NCBI RefSeq assembly: GCF_009674565.1
Contig: NZ_WKJL01000010.1
Span: 62,001 to 126,000, forward strand
DNA from: Duganella aquatilis
Lineage (GTDB): Bacteria > Pseudomonadota > Gammaproteobacteria > Burkholderiales > Burkholderiaceae_D
DNA: 64,000 nt
Direction: 5' to 3'
Within the stretch, counting starts at the first letter, position 1. Each line of letters starts with the position of its first letter. This document shows positions 48,791-58,253 of the stretch, piece by piece. The translations under genes and the position numbers were made by a program. The notes under the pieces were generated by a model. That model worked only from the letters and a program-made list of their open reading frames with translations, searched no databases and was not told the DNA's origin.

Positions 48791-49231
48791 TTAGGCTGGT
48801 GGCATTTTGCGGAAGCCGATGGCGTAACGGTTCCACGCGTTGATGGTGACAATCGCCAGCGTCAGGTCCGACATTTCCTTCGGACTGTAGTGGGCGGCCA
48901 GCAGTTCGTAGTCGGCGTCGGGCGCATGGGTGGCGGCGATGTTGGTCAGGCTTTCGGTCCAGGCCAGCGCAGCGCGCTCGCGCTCGGTGAAGAACGGCGT
49001 TTCGCGCCATGCCGACAGGGTGGCGAGACGGCGTTCGCTTTCGCCGGCCTTGCGGGCATCGGTGGTGTGCAGGTCGATGCAGAACGCGCAACCGTTGATT
49101 TGCGAAGCGCGCAGCTTGATCAGGTCCAGCAGACGGGCGTCGATGCCCAGTTTGCCGCCGGCTTTTTCCAGGGCGATCATGGCGGCGAGGGCTTCTGGGG
49201 AGGCGCCGTAGAAATCGATGCGAGTGCTCAT
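48791..49231 (-). CDS. AhpD-like carboxymuconolactone decarboxylase family protein
   Basis: ATG 49231 has GGAG 8 nt upstream; the longer frame adds 18 poor residues. The 146-aa helical protein has the family core KLRASQINGCAFCIDLHTTDAR, with Cys48, Cys51 and His55, the redox/proton relay of AhpD-type peroxidase partners. It is divergent from the efflux operon and has a paralogue at 53528-53968. A role in peroxide or electrophile defence is inferred. Confidence 0.85.
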   Translation of the reverse strand: MSTRIDFYGASPEALAAMIALEKAGGKLGIDARLLDLIKLRASQINGCAFCIDLHTTDARKAGESERRLATLSAWRETPFFTERERAALAWTESLTNIAATHAPDADYELLAAHYSPKEMSDLTLAIVTINAWNRYAIGFRKMPPA

Positions 49232-49431
49232 TTTCGAACTCCAAAGTGGTTGGTGATGTCGGTATTTTGCGCTTTGGCACCGCATTTATGGGTGACAATC
49301 CCCGGCTTTTTGCGCGGGCCAAGTTCGAACGCGGAAGGCAGTATGGCGCGCCTGCCCGGTCCCGGGTAGACCGAAACCGGGGGATGCGATCTCAGTCTTT
49401 GGTGGCAAATATTTAAGGGCCTGAATCTGTC

Positions 49432-50889
49432 ATGATGGCCGTCAATTTCAGCCTTCACCTGGAGATGGTTTTGCATAAATCGACCCCCGCGCTACTGGCG
49501 ACCTGGCTGTCGCTGATGGCTGGCTGCGCCAGCCACGATGCGTTGCGGCCCCTGGCAAGCTTGCAGAACCCGGATGCGCTTGCGGCCGGGGCCACCGTGG
49601 CCGCTGCTGCGGCGCCGGCGGCGTGGCCGGCGCGCGACTGGTGGCGCCGCTATGGCGACGTCCAGCTCGATCAGCTGGCAGCCGAGGCGCTGGCGGGCCA
49701 TCCCTCCATGCGCATCGCGGCGGCGCGCGTCCGCCAGGCGCAAGCCGTCAGCGGACTGGCCGCGTCGGCGCTGGCGCCGCAGGTCAACGGCGGCGCGCGC
49801 AGCAACCGGCAAAAATTCAGCGACAAAAGCACGGTGCCGCCGCCCCTGGCCGGCAGCTGGACGTGGTACAACGAAGCCACGCTGAATTTCTCGTACGAGC
49901 TGGATTTCTGGGGCAAGAACCAGGCCGCCGTCGCGGCCGCGCTGGGGCGCCAGCGGGCCGCCGAGGTGGAGGCGGAGGCGGCGCGGCTGGTGCTGATGGT
50001 GGGCGTGACGCAGTCCTATCTCCGCCTGGCGCAACTGCATGCGCAACGCGACCTGGCCACGGATATTCTGCAACAGCGCCAGCAGGTGCTGGCGCTGACC
50101 AGGCAACGGGTGGCGGCCAGGCTGGACTCCGCTGCGGAACTGAAGCAGGCTGAAATCGGCGTGCCGCAGGCGCAGGGCGAGATCGTGGCGGCCAACGAGG
50201 CGATACAGCTGGTGCAGTCGCAACTGGCGGCGCTGCTGGGAGCCGGACCCGATCGTGGCGCCGCCATCGCCAGGCCGCAGCTGGCAAAGATCAGCCCGGC
50301 CGCCGTGCCGTCCGGCCTGCCCAGCGAGCTGATCGCGCGGCGTCCCGATCTTGTCGCCCAGCGCTGGCGGGTGGAGGCGCTGCGGCGCGACATCGCGGTT
50401 GCCGAGGCGCAGTTCTATCCCAGCCTCAACCTGAACGCGTTGGTGGGCCTGCAGAGCCTGGGCTTCGAGCACTTCCTGGAAGGCGGCAGCCGGATCGCCG
50501 GCGCCGGCGGCGCATTCAGCCTGCCGATCTTTGACGGCGACCGGTTGCGCAGCAACCTCAAGCTGCGCGACGCCGACTACGACCTGGCGGTCGAGGGCTA
50601 TAACCAGTCGCTGGTGGAGGCATTGCGCGATGTCGCCAGCCAGCTGATTTCGATCCGCTGGCTGCAACAGCGCAGCGCGCTGCAGGCGCAGGCCACGGCT
50701 ACCGCCCAGGACGCCTGCAATCTCAGCATCCAACGCTACCGCTCCGGCCTTGGCAATTATCTGCAGGTGCTGGCGGCCGAGTTGCAGGTGCAGGCGCAAC
50801 GCCGCGCGCAGATCGAGCTGGATATCCGCGCCTACGACCTGGACATGCAGCTGGTGCGGGCGCTGGGAGGCGGCTATGTGGGCGTCTAA
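49432..50889 (+). CDS. Outer-membrane efflux factor (NodT-type lipoprotein)
   Basis: The protein (up to 485 aa) has a lipoprotein signal ending LMAGC, then the TolC-like layout of two helical hairpin repeats (WWRRYGDVQLDQLAAEALAGHPSMRIA; later LIARRPDLVAQRWRVEALRRDIAVAEAQFYPSLNLNAL). It is the outer-membrane channel of a tripartite exporter with the next two genes. The start is uncertain: ATG 49432, ATG 49465 or TTG 49471; the last has the best-placed GGAG and gives a compact lipoprotein signal. Confidence 0.88.
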   Translation: MMAVNFSLHLEMVLHKSTPALLATWLSLMAGCASHDALRPLASLQNPDALAAGATVAAAAAPAAWPARDWWRRYGDVQLDQLAAEALAGHPSMRIAAARVRQAQAVSGLAASALAPQVNGGARSNRQKFSDKSTVPPPLAGSWTWYNEATLNFSYELDFWGKNQAAVAAALGRQRAAEVEAEAARLVLMVGVTQSYLRLAQLHAQRDLATDILQQRQQVLALTRQRVAARLDSAAELKQAEIGVPQAQGEIVAANEAIQLVQSQLAALLGAGPDRGAAIARPQLAKISPAAVPSGLPSELIARRPDLVAQRWRVEALRRDIAVAEAQFYPSLNLNALVGLQSLGFEHFLEGGSRIAGAGGAFSLPIFDGDRLRSNLKLRDADYDLAVEGYNQSLVEALRDVASQLISIRWLQQRSALQAQATATAQDACNLSIQRYRSGLGNYLQVLAAELQVQAQRRAQIELDIRAYDLDMQLVRALGGGYVGV

Positions 50890-52006
50890 AAATATCGTCG
50901 GCGGCGTGCTGCTGCTGGTCCTGGCGGGCGCCGCCTGGTGGCTGCTGGCGCCAGGCGCCGGCCAGGTGACCGAGGACGCCTATGTCGATGGCAACGTGGT
51001 CCAGGTGACGCCGCAGCAGAACGGCAGCGTCACCGCGATCGGCGCCGACAACACGGAATACGTGAGCGCCGGCCAGGTGCTGGTGCAACTCAATCCGGTC
51101 GACGCCGAGCTGGCGCTGGCGCGCGCGGAAGCCCAGTTGTCCAGGGCGGTCCGCGCGGTCCGTGCGCAGTTCGCCAACGCCAGCCAGGGACGCGCCAACA
51201 TCGTGCTGCGCAGCGCCGACCTGGCGCGCGCGCAGGCCGACCTGCGACGGCGCAGCCAGCTGGCGTCCAGCGGGGCGGTGTCGGGCGAGGACATCAGCCA
51301 TGCCGAGGACGCCGTGCGCAGCGCGCGCGCCGCGCTGCAAGTGGCCGAGCAACAGGCCTTGAGCGCCAGTGCCCTGACCGATCACACCAGCGTGGCAAGC
51401 CACCCGGACGTGCTGGCGGCGGTGTCGCAGCTGCGCGATGCCTATGTGGCGTCGGCCCGCACCGTCCTGCGGGCGCCGGTCAGCGGCATTGTCACGAAAC
51501 GCAACGTGCAGCTGGGGCAGCGGGTCAACGCCGGCACTGCGCTGATGTCCATCGTGCCGCTGGAGCAGGTCTGGGTCAACGCCAACTTCAAGGAGTCGCA
51601 GCTGGGAGCAATCCGCATCGGCCAGCCGGTGAGCTTGAGCGCGGATGTGTACGGCAAGGCGGTGCATTACCACGGCCATGTCATCGGCACCGATGCCGGC
51701 ACCGGCAGCGCGTTTGCGCTATTGCCGGCGCAGAACGCCACCGGCAACTGGATCAAGGTGGTGCAGCGCGTCCCGGTCAGGATCGCGCTGGACGCGGCCG
51801 AGCTGGCGGCCAATCCGCTCAAGGTCGGTCTGTCCATGCATGTCCAGGTCGACACCAGCGCGCGCGACGGCAAGCGGGTGATGGATACCGCCAGCACACG
51901 CCAGCCCGAACAGACCGCGGTGTTTGCCGCCGAACTGGCGCAGGCCGATCAACTGGTCGCGCGCGTGATCTCCGCCAGCCTCGGCGGCACAACCCGGGCC
52001 AACTGA
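50876..52006 (+). CDS. HlyD/EmrA-family efflux adaptor
   Basis: GGGAGG precedes ATG 50876, which overlaps the end of the outer-membrane factor gene. The 376-aa protein has one N-terminal membrane anchor (about 7-24), a barrel-sandwich hybrid half (VTEDAYVDGNVVQVTPQQNGSV), a coiled-coil hairpin (about 75-180), and the second lipoyl half (RAPVSGIVTKRNVQLGQRVN). It bridges the MFS pump and the outer-membrane factor across the periplasm. Confidence 0.9.
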   Translation: MWASKNIVGGVLLLVLAGAAWWLLAPGAGQVTEDAYVDGNVVQVTPQQNGSVTAIGADNTEYVSAGQVLVQLNPVDAELALARAEAQLSRAVRAVRAQFANASQGRANIVLRSADLARAQADLRRRSQLASSGAVSGEDISHAEDAVRSARAALQVAEQQALSASALTDHTSVASHPDVLAAVSQLRDAYVASARTVLRAPVSGIVTKRNVQLGQRVNAGTALMSIVPLEQVWVNANFKESQLGAIRIGQPVSLSADVYGKAVHYHGHVIGTDAGTGSAFALLPAQNATGNWIKVVQRVPVRIALDAAELAANPLKVGLSMHVQVDTSARDGKRVMDTASTRQPEQTAVFAAELAQADQLVARVISASLGGTTRAN

Positions 52007-52007
52007 C

Positions 52008-53516
52008 ATGGACAGCCCACGGCACCCGCGCGAGAAAACCCTGCTGGCGACGGTCTTCCTGCTGAATGGCGTGGAGTTCCTGCAGGCCGGCATGATGGCA
52101 TTCGGCGCCGCGCCCATCATGGGGCAGATCGGCGCCTCGCCGGAGGAGTTCACCGTCGTCACCATCCTGTACGCGGTGGTGGCGATCGCCGCGATTGCGC
52201 AAATGGGTTGGCTGATCGAACGCCTGGGCTGGCGCCGCTACGTCCAGGCGTCGGTGGCGGTGTTCGTGGTGGGCACGGCGATCTGCGCAGGCAGCAGCAG
52301 CCTGGGCCAGTTCCTGCTGGGACGGCTGGTGATGGCGTTGGGCGGCGCGCCGTTCATGACCTCGGCGCGCCTGATGATCACGCACATGCCGCCGACGCCA
52401 CGCCGCTTCCTGGGCATCAAGGTGTTTGCCAGCGCGTTGGCGATCGGCAACGCGCTGGCGCCGTGGCTGGCCGGGGAGGCGGTCACGGCAGACCGCTGGA
52501 GCGTGATCTTCATCGTGCCGGGACTGCTGGCCGGCTGCGCGGCGATACTGGCCATCTGGTGCCTGCCGAACCAGCCGGCGCCGGCCGCGCAGCGTTCTGC
52601 GCAGCATCTGCCGGCGATGGCGGCCCTGGTGGCCGGATGCTTCCTGGTGCTGTACGCGTTCCAGCGCGCCACCTACGACTTCTTTGACGATCCGGCGCCG
52701 CTGGCGGTGTGCGCCGGCGCCGGCGTCGCCCTGCTGTGGCTGGTGGTGCGGCAGCTCGCTGCGCAGCGGCTGCCGCTGCTGGCGCTGTCCCGTTTGTGGC
52801 AGCCGCGCTATCTGGCCGGACTGGCCCTGTTCACGGTGTGCTATATGGTGCTGGGAGCGAACAACTATATGCTGCCAGTGCTGACGCAGCGGGCGCTGGG
52901 CAACTCCTGGCAGGTGGCCGGCACGGTGCAGGCCGGCGGACTGTTGTCGGCGCTGGCGGCGTTCTGGGTCATGGCGGCCATCCTGCCGGCCTATCCGGCG
53001 CCCAAGAAGTTTTATACGGCGGGCTTTGTGTTCCTGGCGGCGTGCGGCGTGCTGCTGTTCCGCCTGAACGGCGATGCCGATCTATGGCGCGATGTGTTTC
53101 CGGCGGTGGCCGGCTATGGCGCCTTCATCATCCTGGTGATGGCGACCACCGCCCTGCAGGCGTTCGCGGGCCTGCAGCAGGACGCGCAGGGCTTCAACCA
53201 TGGCCAGCAGCTGAAGAACATGATGTCGCAGTTCGGCGTGGCGGCCGGCGTGGCGGTGGCCGCGCTCAGCCTGCAGTGGCGCAACGGCGAGCACTACACG
53301 GCGCTGGTGGCGCGCTTCGGCAATGGCGACGCCGCCTTCAACGAGGCCGTAGCCCGCCTGGCGCAGACCCAGCCGGCCCAGGTCGCCGTGGGACAGCTTG
53401 CCCAGCAGCTCAATCAACAGGCGATCCTGCTGGCCAGCCTGGATTACTTCGGATTTCTGGTCGTTTTTTCGCTGCTCGGCATCGGTGTGATGACCTTGCA
53501 GCGGGTGCTGAAATGA
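52008..53516 (+). CDS. MFS drug efflux pump, EmrB/DHA2-like
   Basis: The 502-aa membrane protein has about 14 predicted spans, typical of DHA2 proton antiporters: VFLLNGVEFLQAGMMAFGAAPIMGQIGAS, then the motif-A-like GWLIERLGWRRY. It follows the adaptor by one nt. The substrate is unknown; EmrAB-type systems export hydrophobic toxicants. Some expected DHA2 charged residues (the D in the first helix) are replaced (NGVEF). Confidence 0.88.
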   Translation: MDSPRHPREKTLLATVFLLNGVEFLQAGMMAFGAAPIMGQIGASPEEFTVVTILYAVVAIAAIAQMGWLIERLGWRRYVQASVAVFVVGTAICAGSSSLGQFLLGRLVMALGGAPFMTSARLMITHMPPTPRRFLGIKVFASALAIGNALAPWLAGEAVTADRWSVIFIVPGLLAGCAAILAIWCLPNQPAPAAQRSAQHLPAMAALVAGCFLVLYAFQRATYDFFDDPAPLAVCAGAGVALLWLVVRQLAAQRLPLLALSRLWQPRYLAGLALFTVCYMVLGANNYMLPVLTQRALGNSWQVAGTVQAGGLLSALAAFWVMAAILPAYPAPKKFYTAGFVFLAACGVLLFRLNGDADLWRDVFPAVAGYGAFIILVMATTALQAFAGLQQDAQGFNHGQQLKNMMSQFGVAAGVAVAALSLQWRNGEHYTALVARFGNGDAAFNEAVARLAQTQPAQVAVGQLAQQLNQQAILLASLDYFGFLVVFSLLGIGVMTLQRVLK

Positions 53517-53527
53517 GCCGCCGCCGC

Positions 53528-53968
53528 TTACTGCGAAAGCGGCTTGCGGAAGCCCACGCCCATCCGGTTCCAGCAATTGATCGAGGCGATCGCCAGCCGC
53601 CAGTCGGCAATCGCGGGCTCGTCGAAAAAGACGCGCATGTCGGCCTCGGCGCCGGCGATGGCGGCGCGGTCGTCCATCCGCGTCAGCGCCTCGGTCCAGG
53701 CCAGCACGGCGCACTCCCGCGGTTCGAACAGCGGGCAGTCGCGCCATACGCTGAGCAGGTCGATGCGGGCCTGGCTCTCGCCCGCGCGCCTGGCCTCGGC
53801 CAGCTCGATGTCGATGCAGTAGGCGCAGCCGTTGATCTGCGAGGCGCGCAGCTTGACCAGCTGCAGCAGGCGGGGATCGAGGTCGCGGCGCAGCACCGCC
53901 AGTTCAAATGCGATCAGCGCCTGCATCGCTTCCGGCGAGGCCTGCTGATAGTCGATGCGTGGTTTCAT
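53528..53968 (-). CDS. AhpD-like paralogue lacking the motif histidine
   Basis: ATG 53968 (MKPRIDYQQASPEAM) has AAGGAAA upstream. The 146-aa protein aligns end to end with the product of 48791-49231, including KLRASQINGCAYC (Cys48, Cys51), but position 55 is Glu (CIDIELAEAR) instead of His. The redox relay may be altered. It is convergent with the pump gene and divergent from the MocR gene, which probably controls it. Confidence 0.85.
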   Translation of the reverse strand: MKPRIDYQQASPEAMQALIAFELAVLRRDLDPRLLQLVKLRASQINGCAYCIDIELAEARRAGESQARIDLLSVWRDCPLFEPRECAVLAWTEALTRMDDRAAIAGAEADMRVFFDEPAIADWRLAIASINCWNRMGVGFRKPLSQ

Positions 53969-53980
53969 AATAGCTTTCCT

Positions 53981-54006
53981 TACAATAGAGGAGCCGTTAT
54001 ATTGTA
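53981..54006. promoter_or_regulatory. Candidate MocR operator
   Basis: TACAAT at 53981-53986 and ATTGTA at 54001-54006 form an inverted repeat with a 14-nt spacer between the divergent AhpD-like and MocR genes. It would overlap the AhpD-like promoter, fitting regulation by the divergently encoded MocR protein. Confidence 0.5.
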
Positions 54007-54092
54007 GGAGTGTCAGGCCCAGGCGCGGGTAGCCAATTAGATTAAAAAGCGCGGGCCGTGCCGGTGTCCGAACAGGGGGAGGGGGAGCGACG

Positions 54093-55550
54093 ATGGAATT
54101 GCATTTGCATATAGAGGGCGACAAGGATCTGGCCGAACAGCTCTACAGCCAGCTGCATGCCGCTGTCAGTTCGGGCCGGCTGGCGCAGGGCCAGCAGCTG
54201 CCTCCGTCCCGGCTGCTCGCCCAGCAACTGGGAATTTCCCGCAAACCCGTGGCAATGGCCTACAGCCGCCTGACCAGCGACGGCCTGCTGCAGGCCCATA
54301 CCGGCCGCGGCACCTTTGTCGGCGCGCCCGGCACCTCGGCCAGCCGCCCGCTGCAAAGCGCCGATCTGGCCTCCGGTGCGACCCTGAAAAAATGGCTGGA
54401 CTTCGATACGCCGTTCCGGCAGAAGCTGGCGCTGGCCCGCTCCCAGTACGAGTTCTCGGGCGGCACGCCGGCGCCGGCGCACTTTCCCCAGGATGAATGG
54501 CGCCGCTGCATCCTGTACGGCCTGCGCCAGGACGGCCTGCGGCGCGGCCGCTATGCCAGCACCGGCGGCGAACCGGCGCTGCGCGAAGCCATCGCGCGCC
54601 ACGCGGCCTATGCGCGCGGCCTGGTTTGCGAGCCGGGCCATGTCGTCGTCACCAACGGCGCCCAGCAGTCGCTCGACCTGCTGGGGCGGATACTGCTGGA
54701 GCCGGGCGATGTGGCCGCCGTGGAAGACCCCGGCTATCCGATCGCGCGCGCCCTGTTCAAGAGCCACGGCGCCCGCATCGCATCGGTGCCGGTGGACCGC
54801 GAGGGCATGGTGCCGGAGCAGATTCCCGACAACGCGCGCCTGATCTACGTGACGCCGGCCCACCAGTTCCCGCTGGGCATGCAGATGAGCCCGGCGCGCA
54901 AGGCCGCGCTGCTGGCACGGGCGCTGGAAATCGGCGCCATCATCATTGAAGACGATTACGATAGCGAGTTCCGCTACGAAGGCCGGCCGGCGGAATCGCT
55001 GCAAAGCCTGGACCGCCACGGCATCGTGGTGTTCATGGGCTCCTTGTCCAAGGTGATGCTGCCGGAACTGCGGATCGGCTACGTGGTGCTGCCGGAGGCG
55101 CTGCTGCAGCCGTTCATGATCGCCAAGCACCTGACCGACTGGCACACCGCCAGCATGACCCAGCTGGCGCTGGCCAAATTCATCGATGAAGGCTGCCTGG
55201 CCCGCCATATCCGGCGCGGCCATGCGATCTACACCAGCCGGCGCGACGAGCTGCTGCTGGGCTTGTCCACCATGCTGGCGCCGTGGCTGGAGCCGGTGCC
55301 GTCCAGCGCGGGATTCCACATGGCGGCGTTCGCGCGCCGCCAGACCGACCTGCCGGTGCTGCTGCGCCTGGCGCGCAGGGCCGGCGTCGGCCTGTATACG
55401 CTCGATGGTTTCTATGCCGAGGTCAAGCCGCGGGCGGGCTTGTTCTTTGGCTTCGGCTCGATCGACACGCTGGATATCGCACCGGCGCTGACGATCGTGC
55501 GCGACGTCCTGCAGCAGGTCGATCCTAGTTCGAAATCAGGCCATCCCTGA
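54093..55550 (+). CDS. MocR-family (GntR-HTH plus aminotransferase) regulator
   Basis: The 485-aa protein has a GntR winged HTH (about 10-75; LYSQLHAAVSSGRLAQGQQLPPSRLLAQQLGIS) and a fold-type I aminotransferase domain (about 110-475) with YASTGGEPALREAIARH, HQFPLGMQMS, IIEDDYDSEFRYEG and the PLP lysine in GSLSKVMLPELRIGY (about 318). Such proteins sense PLP or an amine. It probably controls the divergent AhpD-like gene. Its end overlaps the convergent response regulator gene by 26 nt. Confidence 0.92.
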   Translation: MELHLHIEGDKDLAEQLYSQLHAAVSSGRLAQGQQLPPSRLLAQQLGISRKPVAMAYSRLTSDGLLQAHTGRGTFVGAPGTSASRPLQSADLASGATLKKWLDFDTPFRQKLALARSQYEFSGGTPAPAHFPQDEWRRCILYGLRQDGLRRGRYASTGGEPALREAIARHAAYARGLVCEPGHVVVTNGAQQSLDLLGRILLEPGDVAAVEDPGYPIARALFKSHGARIASVPVDREGMVPEQIPDNARLIYVTPAHQFPLGMQMSPARKAALLARALEIGAIIIEDDYDSEFRYEGRPAESLQSLDRHGIVVFMGSLSKVMLPELRIGYVVLPEALLQPFMIAKHLTDWHTASMTQLALAKFIDEGCLARHIRRGHAIYTSRRDELLLGLSTMLAPWLEPVPSSAGFHMAAFARRQTDLPVLLRLARRAGVGLYTLDGFYAEVKPRAGLFFGFGSIDTLDIAPALTIVRDVLQQVDPSSKSGHP

Positions 55551-56157
55551 GCGCCAGCGCCACGGCATGGGTGCGGTCGTTGGCGCCCAGCTTGCCGAAC
55601 AGCGTGCTCATATAGCTTTTGACGGTGTCCTCGCCGATGCCCAATTGCTTGGCAATCATCTTGTTGGAGTTGCCCTTGGCCGCCAGCGACAGCACGTCGA
55701 TTTCGCGCCGCGTCAGCTGCTCGTTGGCAATGCTGAACGACAGCATCTGCGCCACTTCCGACGGCATGTAGCGCTGGCCGCGGTGCACGCAATCGATGGT
55801 CGTGATGAGGTCGCTGATCAGCATGCTTTTCAGCAGATAGCTGCACACGCCGGCACGGATGGCGCGCTGGACCAGTACTTCGCTGCGGTAGGTGGTGAGC
55901 GCGATGATGCGCGCGCCGGGATCGAAATCGCGGATGGCTTCGATGCTGGCGATACCGTCCATGCCGTTCATCTGCAGGTCCATCAGCGTGATGTTGGGCT
56001 GGTATTCGCGGTACAGCTGGATTGCACTCCTGCCGTCCGATGCCTCCGCCACCAGTTTCATATTGGCTTGCTGCGCCAGCAGGGCAGCTATTCCATTGCG
56101 AAACAAGGCGTGATCGTCGGCGATGAGGATGCGAATCGGGGCGGGGTTTAGGCTCAT
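55525..56157 (-). CDS. NarL/FixJ-type response regulator
   Basis: ATG 56157 (MSLNPAPIRIL) is preferred to the upstream TTG. The 210-aa protein has a receiver domain with DDHALFRNGI and the phospho-Asp in ITLMDLQMNGMDG, and a LuxR-type HTH (LTRREIDVLSLAAKGNSNKMIAKQLGI, DTVKSYMSTLFGKL). It follows the hybrid kinase gene on the same strand after 92 nt, so the two probably form a phosphorelay. Confidence 0.93.
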   Translation of the reverse strand: MSLNPAPIRILIADDHALFRNGIAALLAQQANMKLVAEASDGRSAIQLYREYQPNITLMDLQMNGMDGIASIEAIRDFDPGARIIALTTYRSEVLVQRAIRAGVCSYLLKSMLISDLITTIDCVHRGQRYMPSEVAQMLSFSIANEQLTRREIDVLSLAAKGNSNKMIAKQLGIGEDTVKSYMSTLFGKLGANDRTHAVALALRDGLISN

Positions 56158-56249
56158 GACTATGGCTCTCAAGCGCGGGTGAAACGCTGGTCATGATAGC
56201 ACATGGTGACAATCTGGAAAGAAAGAATGTCAGCTTTTGGCGCCAATTT

Positions 56250-58253
56250 TCACGGCGGCGGAACGCGGCGCCAGGCCGCCAGTTCGGTATGCAGGCGCAG
56301 CAGCGCGGCGGCGGTCGCCGACAGACCATTGGCGCTGACCGGCTGCCCGTCGCGTTGCGCGCGCGCCTGCTGTTCCAGCTGCGCGCCGGCCTCGGCCAGC
56401 GACACCGCGCCGACCGCGCGGGCGGCGCCCCGGATGCGGTGTGCCACGTGCACCATGCCGTCCAGGTCCGCGTGCTTGCCGGCGGCGGCCAGGGCCAGCG
56501 CATCGACTTCACAGGCGGCGCGGAACTCGTCGAGTATCGCCGCGCGCAGCGCCGTGTCGCCGCCGCTAAGCTGCGCCAGGTGGGCCTCATCCAGCGACGC
56601 GGCGCTGTTGCCGATCGGCAGGTAGCGCTTCAGCACCGCGTGCAGGGCGGCCATGGTGGTGGGCTTGGCCAGGTAGTCGTTCATGCCGGCCTGCAGCGCG
56701 CGCTCGGCGTCGCCGGCAAACGCGTTGGCGGTAAAGGCGATGATGGGCAGGGCGGGGCGCTGGTGCTCGGCTTCCTGGCGGCGGATGGTGCGGGCCAGCG
56801 TGTAGCCGTCCATTTCCGGCATCTGGCAGTCGCTGATCAGCAGGGCGTGACGTCCGCTCGCCAGCAGTGCCAGCGCCTCCAGGCCGTTGCTGGCGCTTTC
56901 GGCGGCGTAGCCCAGCGCATCGAGCTGACGCAGCAAGATTGTGCGGTTGGTGGCGTGGTCGTCGACCACCAGCACCAGGCTGTGTTCCCGCACCGCCTGG
57001 TCGACGCCGGGCGCCGGGCGGACGCGCGGCGGCGGCATCGCCGCGCCGGCCAGCCGGCTGTCGCCGGGCCGGGCGCTGATCGGCAGCGTCAGCTCCAGCA
57101 GCATCGTGGTGCCCACGCCGGGCGCGCTGTGCATGGTGATGGCGCCGCCCATGCTGGCGGCCAGCCCCATGCAGATCGCCAGGCCCAGGCCGCTGCCGCC
57201 GTAGCGCCGGGTGGTGTCGCCTTCGGCTTGGACAAAGGGATGAAACAGGCGCGCCTGGTCCGCCGCCGAGATGCCGATGCCGGTGTCGCGCACCGCAAAG
57301 CGCAGGGTCTGGGCGCTGGTGGTCGTCGCCAGCACCTGCAGGGACAGTTCGACGCCGCCCTGGTGGGTGAACTTGACCGCATTGCTGACGAAGTTGTGCA
57401 GGATCTGGCGCAGGCGCAGCGGATCGACGCACAGCGTGGGCGCCAGCGCGGCGTCGATGCGCGTCGCCAGCTGCAGGCCCTTGGCGGCCGAGGTCGAGGC
57501 GTGGGTGGCGATGACCTTGTCGATGACGTCGCTGCGCACCGAGGTGCGCTCCTGCCGCAGCTCCATGCGGCCCGCCTCGATCTTCGAGAAATCCAGGATG
57601 TCATCGAGAATGCGCAGCAGTTCCCGCGCCGATTGCGTTGCCATGCCGACCGTGTCGCGCTGTGCGCCGCTCAGATGGTCCAGCGCCAGCAGGTCGAGCG
57701 CGCCCAGCACGCCGTTCATCGGCGTGCGGATTTCATGGCTCATGGTGGCCAGGAAGGTGCTTTTCGCCTGGTTGGCCTCGTCGGCGCGGTCCTTTGCTTC
57801 CTGCAGCCGGCGTTCGGCGTCCGCCGCCAGCGCTTGCAGGCGGCGCTGTTCGGTGACGTCGCGCATCACGCCGGTGAATTTCTGCTGGCCGTTTTCCATG
57901 ACCTGGCCCAGCGTCAGGTCGAGCGGAATCACCGTGCCGTCCTTGCGCAGGCCGTTCACGCTGCGGCGGTGGTGCATGACGCGCGACTGGCCGGTCTTCA
58001 GGTAGGCGCGGATGTAGTGGTCGTGGCGTGCGCTGTCGGGCGCCGGCATCAGCATCGCCACGTTGACGCCCAGCAATTCCTGCGACGGGTAGCCGAACAG
58101 TTCCTGCGCGCCCCGGTTGGCGTATTCGATGATGCCCTGGTCATCGATGGTGATGATGGCGTCCGACACGGAGTCGAGCATGACGGCAAGCCGTTGCTGG
58201 TCCTGGGCCAGCGACGCCGGTGTGTCATTGCGGTGCATGGACCGGTCCCTCAT
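56250..58253 (-). CDS. Hybrid sensor kinase (PAS-HisKA-HATPase-REC-HPt)
   Basis: ATG 58253 overlaps the stop of the membrane-protein gene (ATGA). The 667-aa cytoplasmic kinase has a PAS domain (about 15-130; DAIITIDDQGIIEYANRGAQELFGY), HisKA with MSHEIRTPMNGVLG, HATPase with NFVSNAVKFT, DTGIGIS and GGSGLGLAI, a receiver with LVVDDHATNR and LLISDCQMPEMDGY, and a C-terminal HPt with HVAHRIRGAARAVG. This BvgS-like relay would pass phosphate to the downstream NarL-type regulator. No membrane span is seen in it; the preceding membrane gene may supply sensing. Confidence 0.92.
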   Translation of the reverse strand: MRDRSMHRNDTPASLAQDQQRLAVMLDSVSDAIITIDDQGIIEYANRGAQELFGYPSQELLGVNVAMLMPAPDSARHDHYIRAYLKTGQSRVMHHRRSVNGLRKDGTVIPLDLTLGQVMENGQQKFTGVMRDVTEQRRLQALAADAERRLQEAKDRADEANQAKSTFLATMSHEIRTPMNGVLGALDLLALDHLSGAQRDTVGMATQSARELLRILDDILDFSKIEAGRMELRQERTSVRSDVIDKVIATHASTSAAKGLQLATRIDAALAPTLCVDPLRLRQILHNFVSNAVKFTHQGGVELSLQVLATTTSAQTLRFAVRDTGIGISAADQARLFHPFVQAEGDTTRRYGGSGLGLAICMGLAASMGGAITMHSAPGVGTTMLLELTLPISARPGDSRLAGAAMPPPRVRPAPGVDQAVREHSLVLVVDDHATNRTILLRQLDALGYAAESASNGLEALALLASGRHALLISDCQMPEMDGYTLARTIRRQEAEHQRPALPIIAFTANAFAGDAERALQAGMNDYLAKPTTMAALHAVLKRYLPIGNSAASLDEAHLAQLSGGDTALRAAILDEFRAACEVDALALAAAGKHADLDGMVHVAHRIRGAARAVGAVSLAEAGAQLEQQARAQRDGQPVSANGLSATAAALLRLHTELAAWRRVPPP

